From assembly GCF_019703515.2 (NCBI RefSeq), contig NC_059348.1:19363656-19427655 (forward strand): a DNA stretch of 64,000 nt, written 5' to 3'. Position 1 is the first letter of the stretch. The number at the start of each line of letters is the position of its first letter. Shown here piece after piece: positions 12,940-23,027 of this stretch. Below the pieces are notes generated by a model. That model was not told where the DNA came from. It saw only the letters and a program-made list of their open reading frames with translations, and did not search any database. The DNA comes from Myxocyprinus asiaticus. Lineage: Eukaryota; Chordata; Actinopteri; Cypriniformes; Catostomidae. The position numbers and the translations under genes are program-made.

Positions 12940-13110
12940 GAATAACTTTTCACAGACTCCCTATAATGATCCTGATCGACTGAAGCAATGGCTGCTCGCT
13001 GACTTAATACACCCATTGAGTCACTCAAAATATTGAGGGTGTGCAGTGAACATTTTTCTCCTGCCGATTTCAGACCAGCCAAGGGATCCGATGATATCGA
13101 CATGCCAATG
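12940..13110 (+). pseudogene. THAP zinc-finger domain relic
   Basis: The frame at 13033 encodes RVCSEHFSPADFRP, the core of the THAP C2CH zinc finger (Cys and His ligands in CSEHF). About 60 bp upstream, in other frames, YNDPDRLKQWLLA also fits the THAP fold. The pieces are joined only through frame changes and no start or downstream exon is seen. THAP domains are found in P-element-type transposases and host THAP proteins; with transposon-like sequence on both sides, a decayed transposon copy is the simpler reading. Confidence 0.6.
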
Positions 13111-13261
13111 GGCTTACATCACGCGAGAAGCAGCTTGAACTCCACCCTCGTGAATGTGCATACCACGGCTGGCCGGAAGCTAACGTTTTTAGTAAAACAA
13201 AGTTTTAAATATTGATATATTTCTTATACATTCTTAATGTTTTGCTTCAGAGGACATTAAT

Positions 13262-13460
13262 TAATTCACTGGAGTCTTATGGATTACCTTTATGATGGCT
13301 ATATGTGCTTTTTGGAGCTACAAAATTTTGGCACCCATTCACTTTGTATGGACCTACAGAGCTGAAATATTCTTCCAAAAATCTTTGTTTGTGTTCTGCT
13401 TAAGAAAGAAGGTCATACACATCTGGGATGGCTTGAGGGTGAGTAAATGATTAGAGAATT
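13262..13460. repeat. Foldback MITE, right-arm fragment
   Basis: It matches the right arm of the 25391-26778 family: CTGGAGTCTTATGGATTAC, TATGGACCTACAGAGCTGAA, CATCTGGGATGG and GAGGGTGAGTAAATGA. The terminal GGGTGAACTATCCC is not reached. Confidence 0.7.
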
Positions 13461-13630
13461 AGTGACTTTTAGATGCTAGCGCAACAGTAGCGCAAACAAT
13501 GCTGAAAAGACAAGCATTGCACGTCTTCTGTTTTATTTTGCGTGCTGCTCCCCCAACATAGGCAGCAGATTGCCCCGCCTCAGCACAGAGAATGTTAATA
13601 TGCTTACATTTCTGCACTACAACCTAGATT

Positions 13631-13690
13631 TCATTTATTCATTTAGCAGATGCTTTTCTCCAAAGCAACTCACAAATGAGGAGAACAATA
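13631..13690 (+). repeat. Fish SINE tail sequence
   Basis: CATTTATTCATTTAGCAGA with TGCTTTTCTCCAAAGCAACT is the widespread 3' module of several fish SINEs. No tRNA-like head is seen upstream. A reverse-strand copy is at 29938-29966. Confidence 0.6.
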
Positions 13691-14561
13691 GAAGCGATTC
13701 ATGCTAAGGGAGACAGTAGGTAGCAACGTTCTGTAATACATGTTTCAAATATTGCTTAGAGAAGTGCACATAGCAAGGAAAGCTATAATTAAATATGATT
13801 TCAGTTACTGACAAAAGAAAATGTAGTTATTTGTTTTATTTTACATCACTCTTTAGTTATAACCATTTGACTAGATGTTGTAAACATTTGTCCTTATAAT
13901 TGTTTTACCTGTTTTTTGCCTCATCTGATTAAGAGTGTCCTGATGTTTTAGATGTATACATTTTGGCAAAGATAATAAACAAATAAAAAGAAATCCAAAA
14001 AAAAAGTTCAAGAATTGGTTATAACTGAAATATGTCTCTGTGTGTATATCAGATATCAGATGTACTCCATAACTAAATATAAACTGCTTATAATTTTAGC
14101 AATATACCTTAATACAGTGATACCGCAATACCGCTGTATTTTTTGTGAAGGTTATCATACTTTGACTGTTTCATACCATTACACCCCTTCTGCCAAGTGG
14201 CAAGAGCAGTTATTCCCTGCTACAATACATGGACTACAACCTGAGGCTATGTCTCTCCCATTTCACTGTGGAGTTGTTGGAGGCACCCATCGCTCCTTCA
14301 CCAGAGCCGGCACCCATCACTTACACAACCACATGGTGCCTGCTCCGGTGGTCCCAGAAAGTCTTCTGTTAGAGTCTCCTCCGCTCCATTCTCTGGTGCT
14401 CTTGGAGACTCTTATGATGGAGGCCCCTCCGCTACCTACTCCAGTGGTCCCAGAGACTCCTGAACATTAACTTCTGTCTTTAACATTTGTTGAAATGCTG
14501 GGTCCTGCAGAAGGGATGTATTAAAGTGCCATCTATACGTTCTATATTTTCTTTATACACC
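13691..14561. other. Gene-free stretch with CCAGAGACTCCTG-type repeats
   Basis: Mostly AT-rich. Positions 14340-14465 hold imperfect repeats of GGTGGTCCCAGAAAGTCTTC / GTGGTCCCAGAGACTCCTG that read as Pro/Glu/Leu-rich peptide (PVVPES, PVVPETP) in one frame. The 151-codon frame at 14015-14470 shows no domain, so I treat it as repeat-derived. Confidence 0.4.
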
Positions 14562-14850
14562 TGTGACACCACATCAGGGTTCGGGTATGGAAATGAGGAG
14601 GAGGGAAGCAGTGACACGTTTCAGGTCAGTCTTTATTCTCTTGTCTCTTTTGTGTATAGCGTAGTTACTTTTTGTTGCTTTTCATTCAGTCAATAATACA
14701 GTCTCAACATAAACATACATTTCTTCAGAACACTCATCAGATCATAAACACTCAGTAGATCACACGCCAATGCTGTACACTCTTTCCCTCTCTCCCTCTC
14801 TGGTGTGTTTTGGCCGCTTTTGAGGCCTTATCCCCGCTATCACTGTAACA
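14562..14850 (-). repeat. Gypsy 3' LTR
   Basis: On the plus strand it starts TGTGACACCACATCAGGG and ends CACTGTAACA, so in element orientation it runs TGTTACAGTG...GTGTCACA. CATCAGGGTTCGGGT, TTTATTCTCTTGTCTCTTTT and TTTTGTTGCTTTTCATTCAG recur in the other LTR. TTTATT on the plus strand supplies an AATAAA signal on the element strand. Confidence 0.8.
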
Positions 14851-14861
14851 AGAAACAGCTG

Positions 14862-15233
14862 TTAGAAATCATGTTGACGAGCCACACCACTCCCTCTCTC
14901 CCGCAAACAAAAATACAACCACTCCCCCATCACCACATACCTCAGCGGTGGAGCCAATGGAGTGGAGTGTGATCTGTGATCTGAGGGTGAAGGCCCGCCC
15001 CAGCAGGTAGTGAGGACAGCCCACTTGATCGCCAAACACTCCTTTTCAATGGTGCTGTACTTAGTTTCCCTCAGCGAATGTTTACGACTAATGTATAGCA
15101 CCGGTCGCTCCTCCACCTCCTTTGAGAGCACTGGCCCCAGCCCTCTGTCAGATGCATCCGTCTGCAAGATAAAGGGGAGAGAGAAGTTTGGAGCATGTAA
15201 AAGCAGTTCCCTACAAAGTGCAGATTTCACTTT
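14862..15233 (-). pseudogene. Gypsy RNase H domain relic
   Basis: The frame contains SLPFILQTDASDRGLG (first catalytic Asp), PVLYISRKHSLRETKYS and STIEKECLAIKWAV, all standard for Ty3/gypsy RNase H. It follows the RT domain and ends close to the 3' LTR, leaving no room for an integrase downstream. Confidence 0.85.
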
Positions 15234-16079
15234 TAGAAAAGCCTGTTGGCATGACTCCGTCCACTGGACCGGATCAGGGCCCCCATTCTAGTGAGATCAG
15301 TCAGCGAGCTGGTGACATCAGAGAAACTAGGCACAAAACTTTGGTAGTAGCCAGCCAGCCCCAGAAACAGTCTCACCTCCTTTTTGGTCTTGGGCGCTGG
15401 GCAGGCCGCGATCACTGTGGTTTTGTTAATTTGGGGATGCCCTGCCCATGGCCCAAGTGGAACCCCAGATACTGAACTTCCACCTGCCCAATTGCGCACT
15501 TCTTCGGGTTGGCCATGAGCCCCGCCCATCGCAACAATCTCAGGACAGCTCTCAGATGTTGCATGTGCCGCCGCCAATCATTACTATAAATAATGATATC
15601 ATCCAAATAGGCGGTGGCATCTGCCATATGTGGTCTGAGAATTTTGTCCATAAGATGCTGGAACGTGGAGGGGGCCTGAACAAACCGAATGGAAGAGTCA
15701 CAAATTGGTGTAAGCCGAACGGTGTGAAAAAAGCATTTTTTTCTCAGGATATTGGAGTTAAGGGGATTTTCCAATAACCCTTTGTTAAATCCAGTGTCGA
15801 ATAAAATTGAGCCACGCACAACCGATCAAGCAATTCAACAATCCGGGGCACTGGGTACGCATTAGATTTGGACACCGTGTTCACTTTACGATAGTCTACA
15901 CAGAACCGGACCGACCCGTCACTCTTAGGTATCAGAACCACCGGGCTGGCCCAATCGCTGTATGATGCTTCTATTATGCCCATATCAAGCATCATCCCCG
16001 AGGTGGTCTCGATGTGGTGCTCTATGAGGTTTGTGCGACCGGGGAGAGGCGAGAACACATCTGCAAATTCCAATTGCAA
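15233..16079 (-). pseudogene. Gypsy reverse transcriptase relic
   Basis: The upstream frame (16079-15744) holds FADVFSPLPGRTNLIEHHIE, the DWASPVVLIPKSDGSVRFC block and STLDLTKGYWKIPL. After a frameshift near 15770 the next frame carries the STFQHLMDKILRPH block and the catalytic YLDD (codons at 15609-15598), then CAIGQVEVQYLGFHLGH. A third frame (15577-15233) has KTKKEVRLFLGLAGYYQSFV. The domain is complete in outline but split over at least three frames. Confidence 0.88.
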
Positions 16080-16097
16080 CTTGGCAATGTCTGTGAG

Positions 16098-17170
16098 CTA
16101 TGACGGTGAGAGGTGGCCTCCACATGGGACCGGGGTGAATGAATTTGGTTTGAGAGTCACCTCCGGCCAGAGCTCGGCCCTCTTGGGGACTACTATCGCT
16201 AAGGCCACAGGGACCACCTCCCTCCATGATTTTAGGAGGTTGAGATGGTAAACTTGATGTTCTCTGCCCCTATCCATTCGCTTAACCTCATAATCGAGAT
16301 CGCTGAATCGCTGTGTGACCTCAAAGGGTCCTTGCCACTTGCCGAGTAATTTAGAGCTTGAGTTGGGCAGTAATACAAGCACTTTATCTCCCGGTGTGAA
16401 TTCCCATAGTCAAGTGCCCCTGTCATACAGCCGGCTTTGACATTTACTGAGCTTGGAGCAAATTCTCCTGTGTTAATCGACCCAAAGTGTGGAGTTTTGC
16501 TCTAAGATCAAGAATGCATTGAATTTAATTTTTACTGTTTGAAGGTCCCTCCTCCCAAGCTTCCCATATGACATCGAGCATGCCGCGTGGCTGACGCCCG
16601 TACAGCAGCTCAAATGGGGAAAGCCCTGTGGACCCTTACGGGACCTCCTGCACTAATAACAGGGGTTTGAGCCACTTATCCCAATTCTTAGCGTCCTCGT
16701 GTATAAAGTTACGAATCATATTTTTTTAAGGTTATATTAAACCGTTCCACCAACCCGTATGATTGTGGGTGATAAACATGGGTTCAAATTTATTTAATAA
16801 CTAACAATTTGTATAGTTCGCGTAGTGTTCATGACATAAAGGTAGTGCCTTGGTCAGTGAGAATTTATTTTGGAATCCCCACTTGGGAGATTATTTTGAA
16901 GAGTGCTTCCGCAACACTACGCGCTGAGATGTTGCGCAGGGGCACTGCTTCCGGATATTGCATTGCATAGGCCACCAGAACTAATACAAATGCCCGAATA
17001 CGGTCCATTCTAATGGTCCAACGAGGTCCATGCCAGTTCTTTCGAAGGGGACCTTAATCAGTGGTAGAGGTGTGGCCACTGGATTCACCAACTGCCATTC
17101 ACAGCACACCGCACACCACTTGCGAATGTCCCTGTGAATGCCCGGCCATTATTCGGTTAAGCGTTTTCTC
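16098..17170 (-). pseudogene. Gypsy integrase relic, upstream of RT
   Basis: Around 17120 the strand reads WCAVCCEWQLVNPVATPLP, the end of the zinc-binding region. The catalytic triad follows: Asp at 17028-17026 (GMDLVGPLE), Asp at 16855-16853 (LTDQGTTFMS) and Glu at 16747-16745 (GLVERF). The last two are exactly 35 residues apart, the D,D35E spacing, although three stop codons lie between them. The C-terminal region at 16382-16098 contains KLLGKWQGPFEVTQRF and HQVYHLNLLKSWRE. It ends a few codons before the FADVFSPLPGR start of the RT region. Confidence 0.88.
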
Positions 17171-17491
17171 GTTACCTAAATAGCCAGCCATTGGATTATA
17201 GTGAGCTGCCTGGAAGAGGGTTTCCTGACGGCTCTTTGGTATTAATAACTAAGTTGTATTTTCGTTTGTTTGAGTGTCCTGCATCACTCGATACAATCTA
17301 TCATTGATAAGTGAAAAATATGGGTATGTGAGCGTGACGTTAGGCTGGAGCTGTTGACCAATGATTACTCTCACTTGGTCAAATGCATGTTTGAGGGACT
17401 CATCACGTTACTGCTCTAAAGGGAAATCCCCCTCAGGGAAATCCCCCTCAGGGAAATCCCTGAAGGTGGGGACTCCCTCCCCTGCGTCATT

Positions 17492-17809
17492 TTAATGCGG
17501 AGCAGATGTAGATGGCCCTGGTACCTCCTCCCCAGCCATCGCATTGCACGTCACACACTGAGGCATTATTTCACAGGACCCATCCCGGGTGAGGCGGGAA
17601 TTAACCGCGGCTTCCACTCTATGTTTTCTCCCCCTGAATAGTATCTCAGTGGTAACCACCAGATACGTGTGAATATCCCCATGCACACACCGCACCTTCA
17701 CCCAACTATTTGTGCCCAATGCCCCATCTTGTACCAAACGTTGGTGGATGGATGTTTGAGAACAGCCAGAATCCACCAAAGCTTGATATGTATCCCCCTG
17801 GGTACTCAC
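17492..17809 (-). pseudogene. Gypsy aspartic protease relic
   Basis: The frame contains YQALVDSGCSQTSIH, where DSG (codons at 17773-17765) is the retropepsin active-site triad. It lies between gag and integrase. The short open frame ends in stops at both sides. Confidence 0.8.
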
Positions 17810-18739
17810 CGGTATCCAGTATGCCCCAGCTCAATCGGGGGCAGCCTGTGGAGCGTCGGGAATCCGGACCAGCGTACCCACCTCTATTAAGGGGCAACGG
17901 TCCTGGAAATGTCCCGGATCCCTGCAGCTCCAACCAACTGGCCCAGGCCCCCCCTCCTACACCCGTGAGAACAGACTCGCTAACCTGGGATAGCGGAGAG
18001 AGGCAGAGTTAGCAGGAGAGATGGGTGAGAAGACCCCCCCTAAGCGGGGAGGAAACCTGGGCATAGGACCACCCAGCCTCCTGGGGGCAGGAACGGGATG
18101 GAAAGAGGAGGGGTGGAAGTGGGGTTTGGGGGTAGAAAAGAGAGAGAGAGAGAGAGAGAGAGATTCTAGATCACTGCTTCCTGGAAACAACGTCAAGTAG
18201 TCCTCGGTCAGCTGGATCGCTTCTTCCAGTGACGCCGGATGGTGGCACTGGACCCACTTGGCCATCCCACGGGGCAGCTGGGTGATGAACTGCTCCAGTA
18301 CCACCTTGTCCATGATGTAGTGGGCGCTGCGGGGCTCCCCTGCAGCAACTATTTCCGGCAGGCATCCCGGAGTTGCTGTGCGAAGGCGAGCGGGCGGCCA
18401 TGTTTGCCCAGCTTCAGGGCACGGAAGTGCTGTCGGCTCTGTTCGGGGGTCCGGCCAAACCACTGCAGAATGACTGTCTTCAAGTCAGCGTAAATGAGGA
18501 GATTGGCTGCGGGAAGCTGTTGGGCTGCAAGCTGCGATTCCCCGGAGAGTAATGGCAACAGTCGGGCTGTCCACTGCTCAGGTGGCCATTCCCACACCTC
18601 GCCTGTCTTCTCGAAGAGGTCGAGATATGCTTCAGGATCGTCGGCTGGCCCCATTTTGATGAGGGTGACCGGTTGGACAGCCGGGGTGGGCTCCGGGGCT
18701 GCAGCAGCAACCCCCTCATGTCTGATCAGGCTCCAGAAT
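17810..18739 (-). pseudogene. Gypsy gag relic
   Basis: The frame 18654-18349 contains DDPEAYLDLFEKTGEVWEW, PEQWTARLLPLLSGESQLAA and WFGRTPEQSRQHFR, typical of the capsid region of fish gypsy gag proteins. The next frame continues with MAKWVQCHHPASLEEAIQL. A frame close to 17900 gives GHFQDRCP-like zinc-knuckle wording in broken form. A GA microsatellite (about 18139-18163) lies inside. Several frameshifts are present. Confidence 0.7.
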
Positions 18740-18906
18740 GCCTGTCGGTCCTCCGGTTAGGCCTGGAGCAGGAGTTGCAAATGCTGCTCCTGCTCCAGCC
18801 GCAGCTCGACGAGGGCCTGATGCTGGTTCTGTTGGATGCCGGCGAGGGTCTTGATCACCTTGCCCAGTGGTGAGTGGTGAGCACTCTGACGACATTTCTC
18901 CTCGAA

Positions 18907-18924
18907 TCCCGGGTTTCGGCACCA
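18907..18924 (-). other. Gypsy primer binding site (tRNA-Phe-like)
   Basis: In element orientation the 18 bases TGGTGCCGAAACCCGGGA are the complement of the 3' end of eukaryotic tRNA-Phe (TCCCGGGTTTCGGCACCA). They lie a few bases after the 5' LTR, where a PBS belongs. The tRNA assignment is from memory of the tRNA-Phe acceptor and T-stem sequence. Confidence 0.75.
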
Positions 18925-18928
18925 GTAT

Positions 18929-19065
18929 TACACCACATCAGGGTTCGGGTGTGGAAATGAGGAGGCGGGGAGGAGTGACATGCTTCAGGTCAGGCTTTAT
19001 TCCCTTGTCTCTTTTGTGTACAGCGTAGATACTTTTTGTTGCTTTTCATTCAGTCAGTAATACAC
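18929..19065 (-). repeat. Gypsy 5' LTR, truncated
   Basis: It is a direct repeat of the 14562-14850 LTR (CATCAGGGTTCGGGT through TTTTGTTGCTTTTCATTCAG). Similarity stops after CAGTCAGTAATACA at about 19065, so the U3 half is missing. The element therefore lacks a promoter-bearing 5' LTR. Confidence 0.75.
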
Positions 19066-19389
19066 TGATTTAACCATAAATCATCATTGATTTAACCATA
19101 AAATCTTTAACCCACAGAACAGAAAAAAATGCGCTTCAGCTTCGCGCATGTCCATGCAAGCACATGAGACCCTCCACAACACCATTTCTACAAGATTACT
19201 TCAGTCCGGTGTTTTTTTGTTTTTTTTACATACACCATGCAACTGAACTGCACATAACATTTTCAATGAAATAGGCACCAGTAAATAACAACATCAAACC
19301 CAAAAAATGAAAAAATAATTAAAAATTTAAAAAATTAAAAAAGTAGATTGAGAGAGATAGACAGTGGGCAACCAGCCATAACAAAGCCT
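19066..19389. other. Gene-free stretch
   Basis: The phrase TGATTTAACCATAAA occurs twice in tandem (about 19067 and 19089), followed by AT-rich sequence. Nothing else is recognised. Confidence 0.4.
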
Positions 19390-20165
19390 CTCAGATTGCA
19401 TCAGCAAAATGCACGATGTGCTGATTTAGTGCTGGCAAAGCGACCCACTCACTTCATTTATTTAATTAAGGCCATAGATTCTCGTGGGTTTGTGAAAGTC
19501 CATCCTTGGCATCAATTCTCAGTTTAGCCGTGTAAAGCAAAGCGAAGCTCACATCCTGTGCGTGAAGTAATTTTTTTACACTCTTTGAATCTCTCCCGTT
19601 TCGCTTGTGTAACACTGGCAAAGTCCGGAAAAACCATAATGTTGTAATCCTCCCAGCACAACTTGCCTTTGCCACATGTAAAACAAAGTCTCTGTCTGCT
19701 GACCGCAAGAATCTTGCCAGAATGGATCAGGGTCTGTTGCCTGCTCTGGGAAGCCGACAGAGAGCTCTATGCGCACGCTCTATTTCCAGATGATGGCCCG
19801 CTGTGTCGAACAAATTCAGAATAAGCCCGTCCAGGAACTTGACCATATCTTGACCTTCCTTTCCCTTGGGGATTCCAACGAATTAATGCAACATTATTAC
19901 GTCTGCCTCAATTTTCCATATCCACTAATTGTTCCCACACTTGATCCATATCAGTTTTGGTGGCCGGCGGGTTAGTCTGCAGCTCTTTACTGGCTGCTTC
20001 CAGAGACTCGATTCGCTTCTCAGCCACGTCCATATGCTCTGCGTATTTTCCAGCGCAGTTTAACAATCAAAACTAAACCAGTTATCACTGAGTAATGTTG
20101 ACTGAAAGGATAATTGTAGCAAAGTGTAGCGGAGGCTGCTTCCACTCACATAGCGTCACGTGACT
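19390..20165 (-). mobile_element. L1-type LINE, 5' end and ORF1 fragment
   Basis: Read on the minus strand, the fragment starts near 20165 with GTCACGTGACGC, shared with the 5' end of the L1 at 47478. It then gives broken ORF1 wording: RIESLEAASKELQTNPPAT, a NNVALVGIPKGKEGQDMVKF block and HHLEIERAHRAL. These are the coiled-coil end and RRM-like block of L1 ORF1. No ORF2 is present. It abuts the gypsy relic. Confidence 0.75.
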
Positions 20166-20598
20166 CTAATGTCTTATTAATTGATTATTAATTAAATTAA
20201 TTCATATATTTATTCTTTCATTCAAAGAAATGTAATCTTATTGAACTACTTTGACTCTATGTCTGATTTAGAACTGGCAGATTTCTAGAACATATGACAT
20301 AAAATAACTAATTAAAGTAAATGAATTTGTATTAACTTTAATAGTGACCATGGCATAAGCGGGACAATTCACGGCTAGGTGTGCGCTAAACAATTTCTCT
20401 CTCTCTTTTTTTTTTTTTTTACAACTTTGAGATTTTAATGATAATTTGCTAAACATCATCTAATATTGCTGCACTGCTCAGCATGTGCCGCTTATATCCG
20501 CTAGAGGGCGTCCCTGAAGTTACTGAAGCGCTGAATGCAGACTGTTTTATAAAACACAGCCTTTTGCAGTTTAGTAATCATGCAAACGATTTCTAACT
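20166..20598. other. Gene-free stretch
   Basis: AT-rich sequence with a pyrimidine tract at about 20395-20420 and GCTAGAGGGCGTC at 20500. No gene is recognised. Confidence 0.4.
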
Positions 20599-21052
20599 AA
20601 AGGTGCACTCAGTAATTCTAATCCAATACACTTTTTGTCAAATTCTGCAAATATCTCCTCACTCACTAGCTGTCCATTCTGTGGGTGGGCTGGAAAAAAA
20701 TCTAGTATTTGTACACAGTACTGGCTCTGTAAATGGGACAAAAACAAAGTGAATCGGACCGATCCACACAACACTACTCAAGCCAATCAGCAACAGGGGG
20801 TGGTTCTTTGCGTGTACAGGATGGGGGTGGGGGGGTGAGGGAAATTCATTAGAAGAGTGACAGCAAATCTGGCTGATGTGAACTATCTAAACTCCAAGGA
20901 GGACAAATGGCTGAGAAACAGACCAAGAGATAAAGGTCAGACGAATATAATCTAAAAAAGAGCTTCCAAAGGAGCACTGAAGGGAGGGGTGTGTTTTGGC
21001 AGTTGAGTTCGAATATCACCAGTGTTTCTCAGGAATCTCTGAGTGCACCTTT
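20599..21052. repeat. AAAGGTGCACTCAGT MITE
   Basis: The left end AAAGGTGCACTCAGTAATT and the right end CTGAGTGCACCTTT are inverted repeats bounding about 450 bp with no coding capacity. The right end abuts the AAAGGGATAGTTCACCC terminus of the next element directly. Confidence 0.75.
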
Positions 21053-23027
21053 AAAGGGATAGTTCACCCAAAATTAAAAATTCTCTCATTTACTCACCCT
21101 CATGCCACACAAGATGTGTATGACTTTCTCTCTTCTACTGAACACAAACAAAGATTTTTAGAAGAATATCTCTGCTCTGTTTGTCCTCACAATTCAAGTG
21201 GATGGGTACCAACATTTTGAAGCTCCATAACAATATAACGGCAGCACAAAAGTAATCCATAAGACTCCAGCGATATAATCCATATCTTCAGAAGCAATAT
21301 GGTAAGTGTGGATGAGAAACAGATCAATATTCCAAGTTTCAGTATATCAAGTCCTTATTTCTATCAATCTCCATTTGCACTTTCACATTCTTCTTCTTTT
21401 GTTTTTGGCGATTCACATTCTTCGTGCATATTGCCACCTACTGGGCAGGGAGGAGAATTTATAGTGAAAAAGGACTTTATTGATCTGTTTCTCACCCACA
21501 CCAGTCATATCACTTCTGAAGATATAGATTTAACCACTGGAGTTTTATGGATTAATTTTATCAGGGGGGAATTACAGAGGGTAAGACTATTTTGCGAATA
21601 AGCTTATTTGAATCTGAGCTGTAGAAAATCTGAACAGATCCCTTCCTGTTCACTGTAACTCCACCTCTGCACGTGCTTCAAGCCCTGTAACTGCTTCAAG
21701 CCCCACCACTGACGATAAAAAAAGTGAATACTCCAGAACATCAGTGTGTAATTCGCACTGCATTTTATGCTGCCTTTATGTGTTTTTTGGAGCCTAAAAA
21801 TTTTGGATTTTGCATTGTATGGACCTACAAAGCTGAAAAATTCTTCTAAAAATCTTTGTTTGTGTTTAGCAGATGAAAGAAAGTCATACACATGGGATGG
21901 TATGAGGGTAAGTATGTGGGTGAACTACAGGTGCATCTCAATAAATTAGAATGTCGTGGAAAAGTTCATTTATTTCAGTAATTCAACTCAAATTGTGAAA
22001 CTCGTGTATTAAATAAATTCAGTGCACACAGACTGAAGTAGTTTAAGTCTTTGGTTCTTTTAATTGTGATGATTTTGGCTCACATTTAACAAAAACCCAC
22101 CAATTCACTATCTCAAAAAATTAGAATATGGTGACATGCCAATCAGCTAATCAACTCAAAACACCTGCAAAGGTTTCCTGAGCCCTCAAAATGGTCTCTC
22201 AGTTTGGTTCACTAGGCTACAAAATCATGGGGAAGACTGCTTATCTGACAGTTGTCCAGAAGACAATCATTGACACCCTTCACAAGGAGGGTAAGCCACA
22301 AACATTCATTGCCAAAGAAGCTGGCTGTTCACAGAGTGCTGTATCCAAGCATGTTAACAGAAAGTTGAGTGGAAGGAAAAAGTGTGGAAGAAAAAGATAC
22401 ACAACCAACCAAGAGAACCGCAGCCTTATGATTGTCCAGCAAAATCGATTCAAGAATTTGGGTGAACTTCACAAGGAATGGACTGAGGCTGGGGTCAAGG
22501 CATCAAGAGCCACCACACACAGACATGTCAAGGAATTGGGCTACAGTTGTCATATTCCTCTTGTTAAGCCACTCCTGAAACACAGACAACGTCAGAGGTG
22601 TCTTACCTGGGCTAAGGAGAAGAAGAACTGGACTGTTGCCCAGTGGTCCAAAGTCCTCTTTTCAGATGAGAGCAAGTTTTGTATTTCATTTGGAAACCAA
22701 GGTCCTAGAGTCTGGAGGAAGGGTGAAGAAGCTCATAGCCCAAGTTGCTTGAAGTCCAGTGTTAAGTTTCCACAGTCTGTGATGATTTGGGGTGCAATGT
22801 CATCTGCTGGTGTTGGTCCATTGTGTTTTTTGAAAACCAAAGTCACTGCACCCGTTTACCAAGAAATTTTAGAGCACTTCATGCAGAACCAAAGACTTAA
22901 ACTACTTCAGTCTGTGTGCATTGAATTAATTTAATACACGAGTTTCACAATTTGAGTTGAATTACTGAAATAAATGAACTTTTCCACGACATTCTAATTT
23001 ATTGAGATGCACCTGTATCCCTTTAAT
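21053..23027. repeat. Foldback MITE with long inverted arms, interrupted twice
   Basis: The left arm runs from AAAGGGATAGTTCACCC (21053) to about 21330 and the right arm from about 21480. About 190 bp of unrelated sequence (roughly 21573-21765) breaks the right arm. A complete Tc1 element (21928-23015) sits inside its last bases: GGGTGAACTA before and TATCCCTTTAA after. Removing the Tc1 and one TA restores the usual GGGTGAACTATCCCTTTAA terminus. Confidence 0.75.
21928..23015 (+). mobile_element. Tc1-like element, internally deleted (CAGGTGCATCTCAATAAATT family)
   Basis: Ends CAGGTGCATCTCAATAAATT and its inverse are flanked by TA on both sides. The inverted repeats extend over more than 100 bp. 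The frame 22191-22934 encodes a paired-type DNA-binding region (AGCSQSAVSKHVNRKL) and the first part of the DDE domain, with catalytic Asp in LFSDESKF. After YQEILEHFM it jumps into 3' terminal sequence, so the second Asp and the Glu are lost. The copy cannot encode an active transposase. Confidence 0.9.

Larger units (their letters stand above)
14562..19065 (-). mobile_element. Ty3/gypsy retrotransposon relic with Gmr1-type order (gag-PR-IN-RT-RH)
   Basis: Two direct LTR copies (14562-14850 and 18929-19065, the second truncated) flank about 4.1 kb of decayed coding sequence. Reading the minus strand from the PBS at 18924, the domains are gag, retropepsin (17809-17492), integrase (about 17170-16098), reverse transcriptase (16079-15412) and RNase H (about 15233-14862). 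Integrase runs directly into reverse transcriptase with no LTR between them, so the order is not an artefact of two abutting elements. Standard gypsy elements place integrase last; integrase upstream of RT is the arrangement described for Gmr1 of cod. Many stops and frameshifts make this copy dead. Confidence 0.88.

Noticed and set aside
14015..14470. 151-codon open frame
   Set aside because: No domain; its Pro-rich end is a decayed tandem repeat, and its start lies in AT-rich repeat sequence.
17400..17470. Short direct repeats of GGGAAATCCCCCTCA
   Set aside because: Three short tandem copies inside the gypsy relic; too few and too short for any array-type system.
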